In this document: piece by piece, positions 22,781-35,349 of the stretch | Position numbering within the stretch: the stretch's first letter is position 1 | Layout: every line of letters begins with the position of its first letter | NCBI GenBank assembly: GCA_037176725.1 | Contig: JAZBRS010000020.1 | Coordinates: 50,186,001-50,250,000, forward strand | Direction of reading: 5' to 3' | Length of the DNA: 64,000 nt | DNA from: Posidonia oceanica | Taxonomy: Eukaryota; Streptophyta; Magnoliopsida; Alismatales; Posidoniaceae | Notes under the pieces: generated by a model | Database searches by the model: none | What the model was told of the DNA's origin: nothing | What the model saw: only the letters and a program-made list of their open reading frames with translations | Made by a program: the position numbers and the translations under genes

Positions 22781-25640
22781 CGGACCTCTTCCAGGTCTTG
22801 TTAGGGCTTGCACCTATCAATCTAGGTGGTCCGGTCATGTTTAGGCTAGTACATATCATTCCTAACCTCTTCTGGGCCATGTTAGGGCTTTGCACTTATC
22901 ATTCCTAGCAGTCCGGTTTTGATAAGGCTTGTACTTATCATTCCAGTCCTCTTCCGTGTCTTGTTATGACTTGCACCTGTCATTCCTGGCGGTCCGGTCT
23001 TGATAAGGCTTGTAATTATCAATCCTGACCTCTTCCGAGTCTTGCTTGGGATTCGCACCAATCCATCCAAGCGGACCGGTCTTAACAAGGCTTGTACTTA
23101 TCATTCCTGATCTCTTCCGGTTCTTGTTAGGCCTTGCACCTATCATTCCTGGCAGTCCGGTCTTGATAAGGCTTGTACTTATCATTCTCGACCTCGTCCG
23201 GTTCTTGTTAGGGCTTGCACCTATCATTCCTGGTGGAACGGTCTTGATATGGCATGTACTTATCATTCCTGACCTCTTCCGTGTCTTGTTAGGGCATTTC
23301 ATCAATCATTCTTGGCGGTCCGGTCTTGATAAGGCTTGTACTTATCATTCCCGACCTCTTCAAGGTCCTGTTAGGGCTTTGCACCTATCATTCGTGGAAG
23401 TACGGTCTTGGTAAGGCATGTACTTATCATTGCTGACCTCTTCCGGGTCTTGTTAGGGCTTCGTACCAATCAGGTGCGGTCTTGATAAGGCATCGACTTA
23501 TCATTCCTGACCTCTTCCAGGTCTTGTTTGGGCTTGCACCGATCATTCCTGGCGGTCCTGTTTAGATAAGGCCAGCACTTGTCATTCCCAACCTCTTCCG
23601 GTTCTTGTTGGGGATAGCACCTATCATTCCTGGCGGTACGGTCTTGTTACGGCTTGTACATATCATTCCAGACCTCTTCCAGGTCTTGTTAGGGCTTCGC
23701 ACCAATCATTCCTAGTGGTCCGGTCTTGATACGGCTTCTACAAATCGTTCTTGACCTCTCTCAGCTCTTGTTAAGGCTTTGCACCTATCATTCCTGGCGG
23801 TCCGGTCTCGATATGGCTTGTACTTATCATTCCTGACCTCTTCCAGGCCTTGTTAGGGCTTGCACCTATCATTCCTGGCGGTCCGGTCTTGATACGGCTT
23901 GTACTTATCATTCCTGACCTCTTCCGGGTCTTGCTAGGGCTTTGAACCTAACATTCCTAGTGGTCCGGTCTTGATAAGGCTTGTACTTATCATTCCTGAC
24001 CTCACACGGGTCTCGTTAGGGCCTTGCACCAATCATTCCAGGCGGTCCGGTCTCGATAAAGCTTGTACTTATCATTCCAGACCTCTTCCAGGTCTTTTTA
24101 GGGCATTGCACCAGTCATTCCTGGTGGTCCGGTCTTGATAAGGATTGTACTTATCATACCAGACCTCTTTCAGGTCTTGTTAGGGCCATGCTGCTATCAT
24201 TCCTGGCGGTCCAGTCACGATAAGGCTTGTACTTATCATTCCCGACCTCTTCCATGTCTTGTTAGGGCTTGCACCTATCATTCCAAGCGGTCCGGTCTTG
24301 ATTTGGCTTGTACTTATCATTCTGACCTCTTCTGGGTCTTTTCGGGCTTGCACCTATCATTCCCGACGGTCCGGTCTTGATAAGGCTTGTACTTATCATT
24401 CTCGTCCTCTTCTGTGTCTTGATAGGGCTTGCACCTATCACACCTGGCGGTCCGGTCTTCATAAGGCTTGTAGTTAACATTCCTGACCTCTTCCGGTTCT
24501 TGTTAGGGCCTTGCACCGATCATTCCTAGTGGTCCAGTCTTGATAAGGCTTGTACTTACCATTCCTGACCTCTTCCGGGTCTTGTTAGGGCTTTGCACCA
24601 GTCATTCCTAGTGGTCCCGTCTTGATAAGGCTTGTACTTATCATTCCTGACCTCTTCCAGGTCATGTTAGGGCTTGCACCTATCATTCCTGGCGGTCCGG
24701 TCATGCTAAGGCTTGTACTAATCATTCCTGACCTCTTCTGGGTCTGGTTAGGGCTTGCACCTATCATTCCTGGCGGTCCGGTCTTGAGATGGCATGTACT
24801 TATCAGTCCTAACCTCTTTCGCGTCATCTTAGGGCTTGCACCTATCATTCCAGGTGGTCTGGTCTTCATAAGTCATGTACTTATCGTTCCAGACCTCTTC
24901 TGGGTCTTGTTAGGGCCTTCCACCAGTCATTCCATGCGCATGACGATTGGACTTGTAAGGATTGTACTTATCACACCCGACCTCTTCCGTGTCTTGTTCG
25001 GGCTAGCAACTATCATTCCCGGCGGTCCGGTCTTGATAAGGCTTGTACATATCAATCCAGACCTCTTCCATGTCAAGTTAGGGTCTTGCACCGACCATTC
25101 CAGGCGGTCCGATCTCGATAAGGCTTGTACGAATCATTCCGGACCTCTCCCTGGTCTTGATTGGGGTTGCACCTATCATTCCTGGCGCTCCGGTCTTGAT
25201 AAGGCTTGTACTTATCGTTGCGGACCCATTCCGGGTCTTGTTAGGGCTTGCACCTATCTTTCCTGGTGGTCTGGTCTTGGTAAGGCTTGTACTTATCATT
25301 CCTAACCTCTTCTAGGTCTTGTTTGGGCTTGCACCTATCATTCCTGGTGGTCCGGTCTTGGTAAGGCTAGTACTTATCATTCCTGACCTCTTCCTGGTCT
25401 GGTTAGGGCTTCGCACCAATCATTCCTGGCGGTCCGATCATGATATGGCTTCTACTTATCCTTCCTGACCACTTCCAGGTATTGTTAGGGCTTGCACCTA
25501 TCATTCCAGGGGGTCACGTCCTGATACGGCATGTACTTGTCATTCCCGACCGCTTCCGGGTCTTGTTAGGGCTTGCATCTATCATTCCTGGCAGTCCTGT
25601 CTTGATAAGGCTTGTACTTATCATTCCCGACTTCGTCTAG
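22781..25640 (+). repeat. Alpha tail plus complete beta block copy 7
   Basis: Positions 22,800-23,050 are the alpha tail. Beta follows, with the shortened monomer near 23461-23495, GGGATAGC near 23611, ATTCTGACC near 24318, GAGATGG near 24785 and a degraded micro-inverted monomer near 24930 (GACGATTGGACT). Positions 24,585 onward match 12,650 onward at offset 11,935. The longest open frame in the window (24622-25305) lies here and is a repeat artefact. Confidence 0.8.
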
Positions 25641-27600
25641 TTCTTGTTAAGGCTTGCACCAATCATTCCTGGTGGAGCGGTCTTGATATGGCATGTACTT
25701 ATCTTTCCTGACTTCTTCCGTGTCATGTTAGGGCATTTCACCAATCATTGCTGGCGGTCCGGTCTTGATAAGGCTTGTACTTATCATTCCCGACCTCTTC
25801 AAGGTCCTGTTAGGGCTTTGCACCAGTCATTCATGGCAGTACGGTCATGGTAAGGCTTGTACTTATCATTCCTGACCTCTTTCGGGTCTTGGTAGGGCTT
25901 CGCAACAATCAGTTCCGGACATGATAAGGCAACGACTTATCATTCTTGACCTCTTCCGAGTCTTGTTTGGGCTTGCACCAATCATTCCTGGCGGTCCAGT
26001 TTAGATAAGGCCAACACTTGTCATTCCCAACCTCTTCCGGTTCTTGTTAGGGATAGCACCTATCATTCCTGGCGGTACGGTCTTGTTACGGCTTGTACAT
26101 ATCATTCCTGACCTCTTCCAGGTCTTGTTAGGGCTTCGCACCTATCATTCCTAGCGGTCCGGTCTTGATACGGCTTGTACTTATCATTCTTGACCTCTTC
26201 TGGGTGTTGTTAGGGCTTTGCTCCTATCAATCCTGGTGGTCCGGTCTCGATATGGCCTGTAATTATCATTCCTGACCTCTTCCGGGCCTTGTTAGGGCTT
26301 GCACCTCTCATTCCTGGCGGTCCGGTCTTGATAAGGCTTGTACTTATCATTCCTGACCTCTTCCGGGTCTTGTTAGGGCTTTGCACCTAACATTCCTGGC
26401 AGTCCGGTCTTGATAAGGCTTGTACTTATCATTCCTGACCTCACACGGGTCTCGTTAGGGCCGTGCACCAATCATTCCAGGTCGTCCGGTCTCGATAAAC
26501 CTTGTACTTATCTATCCAGACCTCTTCCAGGTCTTGTTAGGGCTTTGCACCACTCATTCCTGGTGGTCCGGTCTTGATATGGATTGTACTTATCATTCCA
26601 GACCTCTTCCGGGTCTTGTTAGGGCCTTGCACCTATCATTCCTGGCTGTCCGGACTCGATAAGGCTTGTACTTATCATTCCCGACCTCTTCCGTGTCTTG
26701 ATAGGGCTTGCACCTATCACTCCTGGCGGTCCGGTCTTCATATGGCTTGTACTTAACATTCCTGACCTCTTCCGGTTCTTGTTAGGGCCTTGCACCGATC
26801 ATTCCTAGCGGTCCGGTCTTGATAAGGCTTGTACTTATCATTCCTGACCACTTCCGGGTCTTGTTATGGCTTTGCACCAATCATTCCTAGTGGTCCTGTC
26901 TTGATAAGTCTTGTATTTATCAATCCTGACCTCATCCAGGTGTTGTTCGGGCTTGCTCCTATCATTCCTGGCGGTCCGGTCTTGCAAAGGCTTGTACTAA
27001 TCGTTCCTGACCTCTTCTGGGTCTGGTTAGGGCTTGCACCTATCTTTCCTGGCGGTCCGGTCTAGAGATGGCATGTACTCATCAGTCCTAACCTCTTTCG
27101 CGTCATCTTTGGGCTTGCACCTATCATTCCAGGTGGTCTGGTCTACATAAGTCATGTACTTATCATTCCTGACCTCTTCCGGCTCTTGTTAGGGCCTTGC
27201 GCCATTCATTCCATGCGCAAGAGGTTAGGACTTGTAAGGCTTGTACTTATCACACCCAACCTCTTCCGGCTCTTGTTCGGGCTTGCACCTATCATTCCCG
27301 GCGGTCCGGTCTTGATAAGGCTTGTACATATCAATCCAGACCTCTTTCGGGTCTAGTTAGGGTCTTGCACCGACCATTCCAGGCGGTCCGGTCTCGATAA
27401 GGCTTGTACGAATCATTCCCGACCTCTCCTAGGTCTTGATTGGGCTTGCACCTTTCATTCCGAGCGGTCCGGTCTAGATAAGGCTTGTACTTATCATTGC
27501 GGACCTCTTCCAAGTCTTGTTAGGGCTCACACCTAACATTCCTGGCGGTCCGGTCTTGATATGGCATATACTTATCATTCCTGACCTCATACGGGTCTTT
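25641..27600 (+). repeat. Beta block copy 8, two monomers shorter
   Basis: It is the counterpart of ~0.45-2.6 kb at offset ~25,184 before and 25,024 after a two-monomer loss near 26.65 kb, where the ATTCTGACC unit and its neighbour are absent. The shortened monomer is near 25900-25935 and the micro-inverted monomer at 27219. Confidence 0.82.
27084..27232. repeat. Inverted 14-mers, micro-inverted monomer (beta copy 8)
   Basis: AGTCCTAACCTCTT at 27084-27097 is the exact reverse complement of 27219-27232, with the same spacing as the pair at 2060-2208. Confidence 0.85.
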
Positions 27601-28770
27601 TTAGGGCCTGGCACCTATCATTCCTGGTTGTCAGGTCTTGAGAAGGCATGTACTTATCATTCCTGACCTCTTCCGATTCTTGTTAGAGCTTGCACCAATC
27701 ATTCCTGGCGGTCAGGTATTGATAAGGCTAGTACTAATCATTCCCGACCACTTCCGAGTCATGTTAGGGCTCGCACCTATCATTCCAGGTGGTCCAGTCT
27801 TGATAGGGCTTGTACTTTTCATTCCAGACCTCTTCCGAGTCTTCTTAGGGCTTGCACCTATCATTCCTGGCGGTCAGGTCTTGATAAGGCTAGTACTTAT
27901 CATTCCTGACCTCTTCCAGGTCTTGTTAGGGCTTGCACCTATCTTTCCTAGCGGTCAGGTCATGATAAGGCTAGTACTTATCATTCCCGACCTCTTCCAG
28001 GTCTTGTTAGGGCTTGCACCAATCTTTCCTGGCTGTTCGGTCTCGATAAGGCTTGTACATATCATTCTTGACCTCTTCCAGGTCATGTTAGGGCTTTGTG
28101 CCTATCATTCCAGGCGGTCCGGTTTAGGTAAGGCTTGTACTAATCATTCCTAACCTCTTCCGGGTCTTGTTAGGGCTTGCACCTATCATTCTTGGCGGTC
28201 CGGTCTTGATAAGGCTAGTACTTATCATTCTCGACCTCTTCCAGGTCTTGTTAGGGCTTGCACCTCACTTTCCTGGCTGTTTGGTCTCAATATGGCATCT
28301 ACTCATCATTCCTTAGCTATTCCTGGTCTTGTTAGGGCTTTGCACCAATCATTCCAGGCGGTCCGGTCCTGGTAAGGCTTGTACTTATCATTCCTAACCT
28401 CTTCCGGGTCTTGTTAGGGCTTGCACCTATCATTCCTAGCGGTCTGGTCATGAAAAGGCTTGTACTTATCATTCCTGACCTCTTCTAGGTCTTGTTAGGG
28501 CATTGCACCTATCATTCCTGGCGGTCCGGTATTGATAAGGCTTGTACTTATCATTCTTGACCTCTTCCGGGTCTTGCTAGGACCTTCCACTTATCATTCC
28601 TGGCGGTCCGGTCTTGATAAGGCTTGTACATTTCTTTCCTGACCTCATCCGGATCATGTTAGGGCTAGCACCTATCATTCCTGACGATCCGGTCTTGATA
28701 AGGCCTGTACTTATCATTCCAGACCTCTTCCAGATTTTGTTAGGGCTTGCACTTATCATTCCTGAAGATC
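27601..28770 (+). repeat. Delta block copy
   Basis: It matches ~2.58-3.66 kb at offset ~25,024 rising to ~25,106, i.e. with one extra monomer. GGCTAGTAC monomers, CTCAATATGG (~28,287) and GACGATCCGG are present. Confidence 0.8.
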
Positions 28771-30640
28771 CGGTCTTGATAAGGCTTGTACTTGTCATTC
28801 CTTACCTCTTCCGGGTTTTCTTAGGGTTTGCACCTATCATTCCAAGCGGTCCGGTCTTGATATGGCTTGTACTTATCATTCCTGACCTCTTCCGGGTTTT
28901 GTTTGGGCTTTGCACCTATCACTCCTGATGGTCCGGTCTTGATGAGGCTTCTACTTATCATTCCTGACGTCTTCGGGTCTTGTTAGGGCTTGCACCTATC
29001 ATTCCTAGCGGTCCATTCATGATACGGCTTGTACTTACCAAACCTGACCTCTTCTAGGTCTTGTTGGGGCTCTGCACCTTACTGTCCTAGTGGTCCGATA
29101 TTGATTAGGCTTGAACATTTCGTTCTGGACCTCTTCTAGGTCTTGTTAGGGCTTGCACCTATCATTCCTAGCGGTCCGGTCTTGCCAAGGCTTGTACTTA
29201 TCAATCCTGACCTCTTCCGGGTCATGTTAGGGCTTGCACCTATCATTTCTGGCAGTCCGGTCTTGATAAGGCTTGTACTTATTATCATTCCTGACCTCTT
29301 CAAGGTCTTGTTAGGGCTTTGCACCGGTCATTCCAAGTGGTCCGGTCCTGATATGGCATGTACTCAACATTCCTGACCTCTTCAGGGTCATGTTTGGGCT
29401 TTGCACCATTCATTCCAAACAGTCCGGTCTTGGTAAGGCTTCTACTTATCATTCCTGACCTCTTTCGAGTCTTGTTAAGGCTTGCACCCATCATTCCTGG
29501 CGGTCCGTTCTTGATAAGGCTTCTACTTACCCTTCCTGACCTCTTCTAGGTCTTGTTATGGCTCTGCACCTATCATTCTTAGCGGTCCGGTCTTGATAAG
29601 GCTTTTACTTATCTTTCCCGACCTCTTCCGTCTCTTGTTAGGGCTTGCACCTATCTTTCATGGCGGTCCGGTCTTGATAAGGCTTGTACTTATCATTCCT
29701 GACCTCTTCCGGGTCTTGTTATGGCTTTGCACCGTTCATTCCAGGCAGTCCGGTCTTGATAAGGCTTGTACTTATCACTCCTGACCTCTTCCGGGTCTTG
29801 TTAGGGCTTGCACCAATCTTTCCTGGCGGTCCGGTCTCGATAAGGCTTGTACTTGCCATTCCTGACCTCTTCGGGTCTTGTTAGGGCTTGCTCCTATCAT
29901 TCCAGGCGGTCGGGTCTTGATATGGCTTGTGCAAATCATTCCTGACCTCTTCCAGGTCTTGATAGGGCTTTGCACCTATCATACCGGGCGGCCCGATCAG
30001 GATAAGGCCTGTACTTATCGTTCCTGACCTCTTTCGGGTCATGTTTGGCCTTGCACCTATCATTCCTGGTGGTCCGGTCTAGATAAGGCTTGTACCTATC
30101 AATCCCAATCACTTCTGGGTCTTGTTAGGGCTTGCACCTATCCATCCTGGAGGTTTGGTCTTGATAAGGCTTGTACGTATCATTCCTGACCTCTTCCATG
30201 TCTTGTTAGGGCTTTGCACCTATCATTCCAGGCAGTCCGGTCTTGGTAAGGCCTGTACTTATCATTCCTGACCCCTTCCAAGTCTTTTTGGGGCTTGCAC
30301 CTTTCATTCTAGTTGGTCCGGTCATGATAAGGCTAGTACATATCATTCCTGACCTCTTTTGGGTCTTGTTAGGGCTTTGCACTTATCATTCCTGGCAGTC
30401 CGGTTTTGATAAGGCTTGTACTTATCATTCCTGACCTCTTCCGTGTCTTGTTAGGACTTGCACCTGTCATTCCTAGCGGTCCGATCTTGATAAGGCTTGT
30501 AATTATCATTCCTGACCTCTTCCGAGTCTTGCTTGGGCTTTGCACCAATCCCTCCTAGCGGACCGGTCTTAATAAGGCTTGTACTTATCATTCCTGACCT
30601 CTTCCGGGTCTTGTTAGGGCTTGCACCTATCTTTCCTGGC
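28771..30640 (+). repeat. HOR block alpha copy 5
   Basis: It matches alpha copy 1 at a constant offset of 25,109 (30233 against 5124). One three-base insertion (TTATTATCATTCC near 29,279-29,291) is private to this copy. Confidence 0.85.
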
Positions 30641-32130
30641 GGTCCGGTCTTGATAAGGCTTGTACTTATCATTCCTGACCTCTTTCTGGTTTTCTTAGGG
30701 TTTGCACCTATCATTCCAAGCGGTCTGGTCTTGACGTGGCCTGTACTTATCATTCCTGACCTCTTCCGGGTTTTGTTTGGGCTTTGCACCTATCACTCCT
30801 GATGGTCAGGTCTTGATAAGGTTTCTACTTATCATTCCTGACCTCTTCTGGGTCTTGAAAGGGCTTGCACCTATCATTCCTGGCGGTCCATTCGTGATAT
30901 GGCTTGTACTTACCAATCCTGACCTCGTCTAGGTCTTGTTGGGGCTCTGCACCAAACAGTCCTAGCGGTCCGGTATCGATTAGGCTTGAACATTTCGTTC
31001 TTGACCTCTTCCGGGTCTTGTTAGGGCTTGCTCCTATCAATCCTAGTGGTTCGGTCTTGCCAACGCATGTACTTATCGTTCCTGACCTCTTCCGGTTCTT
31101 GTTAGGGCTTGCACCTATCATTCCTGGCGGTCCGGTCTTGATAAGGCTTGTACTAATCATTCCTGACCTCTTCAAGGTCTTGTTAGGGCTTTGCAACGGT
31201 CATTCCAAGCGGTCCGGTCATGATATGGCTTGTACTCATCATTCCTGACCTCTTCAGGGTCATGTTTGGGCTTTGCACCAATCATTCCAAATGGTCCGGT
31301 CTTGGTAAGGCTTCTACTTATCATTCCTAACCTCTTCCGAGTCTTGTTAAGGCTTGCACCCATCATTCCTAGCGGTCCGTTCTTGATAAGGCTTCTACTT
31401 ACCCTTCCTGACCTCTTCTAGGTCTTGTTATGGCTCTGCACCTATCATTCTTAGCGGTCCGGTCTTGATAAGGCTTTTACTTATCTTTCCCGACTTCTTC
31501 CGTGTCTTGTTAGGGCTTGCACCTATATTTCATGGCGGTCCAGTCTTGATAAGGCTTATACTTATCATTCCTGACCTCTTCCGGGTCTTGTTAAGGCTTT
31601 GCACCGTTCATTCCAGACAGTCCGGTCTTGATAAGGCCTGTACTTATCACTCCCGACCTCTTCCGGGTCATGTTAAGGCTTGCACCAATCTTTCCTGGCG
31701 GTCCGGTCTCCATAAGGCTTGTACTTGCCATTCCTGACCTCTTCGGGTCTTGTTAGGGCTTGCACCTATCATTCCAGGTGGTCGGGTCTTGATATGGCTT
31801 GTGCAAATCATTCCTGATCTCTTCCAGGTCTTCTTAGGGCATTGCACCTATCATACTGGGCGATCCGGTCTGGATAAGGCTTGTACTTATCATTCCAGTC
31901 CTCTTCCGGGTATTGTATGGCCTTGCGCCTGTCATTCCTGGTGGTCCGGTCTAGATAAGGCTTGTACCTATCATTCCCGATCACTTCTGGGTCTTGTTAG
32001 GGCTTGCACCAATCCATCCTAGAGGTTTGGTCTTGATAAGGCTTGTACGTATCATTCCTGACCTCTTCCACGTCTGGTTAGGGCTTTCCGCCTATCATTC
32101 CAGGCAGTCCGGTCTTGGTAAGGCCTGTAC
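30641..32130 (+). repeat. HOR block alpha copy 6, cut short
   Basis: Tandem partner of copy 5 at offset 1,872, and the counterpart of alpha copy 2 at 25,108 (32105 against 6997). Just after the CAGTCCGGTCTTGGTAAGG landmark it jumps at ~32,140 into beta sequence equivalent to 8.09 kb, skipping about 1.05 kb. Confidence 0.85.
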
Positions 32131-33920
32131 TTATCATTCCTGACCTCTTCCAGGCCTTGTTAGGGCTTGCACCTCTCATTCCTGGCGGTCCGGTCTTGAT
32201 ACGGCTTGTACTTATCATTCCTGACCTCTTCCGGGTCTTGTTAGGGCTTTGCACCTAACATTCCTAGCGGTCCGATCTTGATAAGGCTTGTACTTATCAT
32301 TCCTGACCTCACATGGGTCTCGTTAGGGCCTTGCACCAATCATTCCAGGCGGTCCGGTCTTGATAAAGCTTGTACTTATCATTCGAGACCTCTTCCAGGT
32401 CTTGTTAGGGCTTTGCACCAGTCATTCCTGGCGGTCTTGTCTTGATAGGGATTGTACTTATCATTCTAGACCTCTTTCGGGTCTTGTTAGGGCCTTGCGC
32501 CTATCATTCCTGGCGGTCCGGTCTCGATAAGGCTTGTACTTATCATTCCCGACCTCTTCCATGTCTTGTTAGGGCTTGCACCAATCATTCCAAGTGGTCC
32601 GGTCTTGATTTGGCTTGTACTTATCATTCTGACCTCTTCTGGGTCTTTTCGGGCTTGCACCTATCATTCCTGGCGGTCCGGTCTTGATAAGGCTTGTACT
32701 TATCATTCTCGTCCTCTTCCGTGTCTTGATAGGGCTTGCACCTATCACTCCTGGCGGTCCGGTCTTCATAAGGCTTGTAGTTAACATTCCTGACCTCTTC
32801 CGGTTCTTGTTAGGGCCATGCACCGATCATTCCTAGCGGTCCGGTCTTGATAAGGCTTGTACTTACCATTCCTAACCTCTTCCGGGTCTTGTTAGGGCTT
32901 TGCACCAGTCATTCCTAGTGGTCCCGTCTAGTTAAGGCTTGTACTTATCATTCCTGACCTCTTCCAGGTCATGTTAGGGCTTGCACCTATCATTCCTGGC
33001 GGTCCGGTCTTGCTAAGGCTTGTACTAATCATTCCTGACCTCTTCTGGGTCTGGTTAGGGCTTGCACCTATCAATCCTGGCGGTCCGGTCTTGAGATGGC
33101 ATGTACTTTTTGTCCTAACCTCTTTCGCGTCATCTTAGGGCTTGCACCTATCATTCCATGTGGTCTGGTCTTCATAAGTCATGTACTTATCATTCCTGAC
33201 CTCTTCCGGGTCTTGTTAGGGCCTTCCGCCATTCATTCCATGCGCAAGAGGTTAGGACTTGTAAGGCTTGTACATATCACACCCGACCTCTTCCAGGTCT
33301 TGTTCGAGCTTGCACCTATCTTTCCCGACGGTCCGGTCTTGATAAGGATTGTACATATCAATCCAGACCTCTTCCGGGTCTTGTTAGGGTCTTGCACCGA
33401 CCATTCCAGGCGGTCCGGTCTCGATAAGGCATGTACGAATCTTTCCCGACCTCTCCCAGGTCTTGATTGGGCTTGCACCTATCATTCTTGGCGCTCCGGT
33501 CATGGTAAGGCTTGTACTTATCATTGCGGACCTCTTCCGGGTCTTGTTAGGCCTTGCACATATCTTTCCTGACAGTCCGGTCTTGGTACGGCTTGTACTT
33601 ATCATTCCAAACCACTTCTGGGTCTTGTTTGGGATTGCACCTATCATTCCTGGCGGTCCGGTCTTGATAAGGCTAGTACTTATCATTCCCGACTTCTTCC
33701 AGGTCTTGTTAGGGCTTCGCACCTATCATTCCTAGCGGTCCGATCTTGATAAGGCTTCTACTTAACGTTCTTGACCACTTCTAGGTATTGTTAGGGCTTG
33801 CACCTATCATTCCAGGGGTCAGGTCTTGATACGGCATGTACTTGTCATTCCCGACCTCTTCCGGGTCTTGTTAGGGCTTGCACCTATCTTTCCTAGCGGT
33901 CCGGTCTTGGTATGGCTTGT
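32131..33920 (+). repeat. Beta block copy 9, lacking its start
   Basis: It matches 8.09-9.86 kb at offset ~24,055, including ATTCTGACC near 32627, GAGATGG near 33083, a shortened monomer with TACTTTTTGTCC near 33105 and the micro-inverted monomer at 33246. Confidence 0.82.
33112..33258. repeat. Inverted 13-mers, micro-inverted monomer (beta copy 9)
   Basis: GTCCTAACCTCTT at 33112-33124 pairs with AAGAGGTTAGGAC at 33246-33258. Confidence 0.82.
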
Positions 33921-35349
33921 ACTTACCATTCCTGACCTCTTCCTGCTCTTGTTAGGGCTTTGCACCTATCAATCCTGGTGGTCCGGTCTTGATAAGGCTT
34001 GTACTAATGATTCCTGACCTCTTCCGGGTCTTGTTAGGGCTTTGCACCAATCATTCTTGGCACCCCGGTCCTGATAAGGCATGTACTTATCATTCCTAAC
34101 CTCTTCCGAGTCTTGTTGGGGACTGCAGCTATCTTTCCAGGCGGTCCGTTCTTGATATTGCTTGTACTTATCATTCCCAACCTCTTCCGATTCTTTGGGA
34201 TTGCACCTATCATTCCTAGCGGTGCGGTCATGTTAAGGCTTGTACTTAGCGTTCCATAACTCTTCCAAGTCTTGTTAGGGCATCGCACCTATCATTCCAA
34301 GCAGTCCGGTCGTGATACGGCTTGTACTTATCTTTCCTGACCTCTTCCGGGTCTTGTTTGGGCTTCGCAAGTATCATTCCAGGCAGTCCTGTCTTGATAG
34401 GTCTTGTACTTATCGTTCCTGACCTCTTCCGGGTCATGTTAGGGCTTTGCACCAATCATTCCAAGCGGTCCCATCTTGATAAGGCTTGTACTTATCATTC
34501 CTGACCTCCTCCGGGTCTTGTTAGGACTTGCACCTATCACTCCTTGCGGTTCGGTCTTGATAAGGCTTGTACTTATCATTCCTGACCTCTTCCGGTTCTT
34601 GTTAGGGCTTGCACCTATCATTCCTAGTGGTCCGGTCTCGATATGCCTTGTACTTATCATTCCTGACCTCTTCCGGGTCTTGTTAGGGCCTCCTCCTATC
34701 ATTCCTGGCGGTCCGGTCATGATAAGGCTTGTACTTATCATTCCTGACCTCTTTCGGGTCTTGTTAGGGCTTGCACCTATCATTCCAAGCGGTCCGGTCA
34801 TGATAAGGCTTGTACTTATCATTCCTGACCTCTTTCGGGTCTTGTTAGGGATTGCACCTATCATTCCTGGTGGTCAGGTCTTGATAAGGCATGTACTTAT
34901 CATTCCTGACCTCTTTCGGGTCTTGTTAGGGCCTTGCGCCATTCATTCCAGGCGGTTCAATCTCGATAAGGCTTGTACTTATCACTCGTGACAACTTCTG
35001 AGTCTTGTTAGGGCTTGCACCTATCATTCATGGCGGTCCGATCTTGATAAGGTTTGTACTTATCTTTCCTGACCTCTTCCGGGTCTTGTTAGGGCCTTGC
35101 ACCTATCATTCCTGGCAGTCCGGTCTCGGTAAGGCTTGTACTTATCATTCCTGACCTCCTCCATGTCTTGTTAGGGCTTGCACCTATCAATCCAGGCGGT
35201 CCGGTCTTGATATGGCATGTAGTTATCATTCTGACCTCTTCTGGGTCTTGTTCAGGCTTGTACCTATCAGTCCTGGCGGTCCGGTCCTGATATGGCTTGT
35301 ACTTATCTTTCCCATCCTCTTCCGAGTCATGATCGGGCTTGCACCCATC
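33921..35349 (+). repeat. Transition zone of near-consensus monomers
   Basis: Ordinary 81-82-bp monomers link the alpha/beta half to the gamma/epsilon half. Near 34,170-34,200 one unit is shortened (CCGATTCTTTGGGATTGC). Positions ~34,480-34,870 are unusually close to the consensus and keep one frame for several units. Confidence 0.7.

Noticed and set aside
24622..25305. Long open frame (227 codons), hydrophobic 27-residue repeats
   Set aside because: 81 bp is 27 codons and the consensus has one stop-free frame on each strand, so runs of 81-bp units stay open by chance and end at an 82- or 80-bp unit. The peptide is only the translated satellite. There is no start context, no composition change and no conserved frame between HOR copies.
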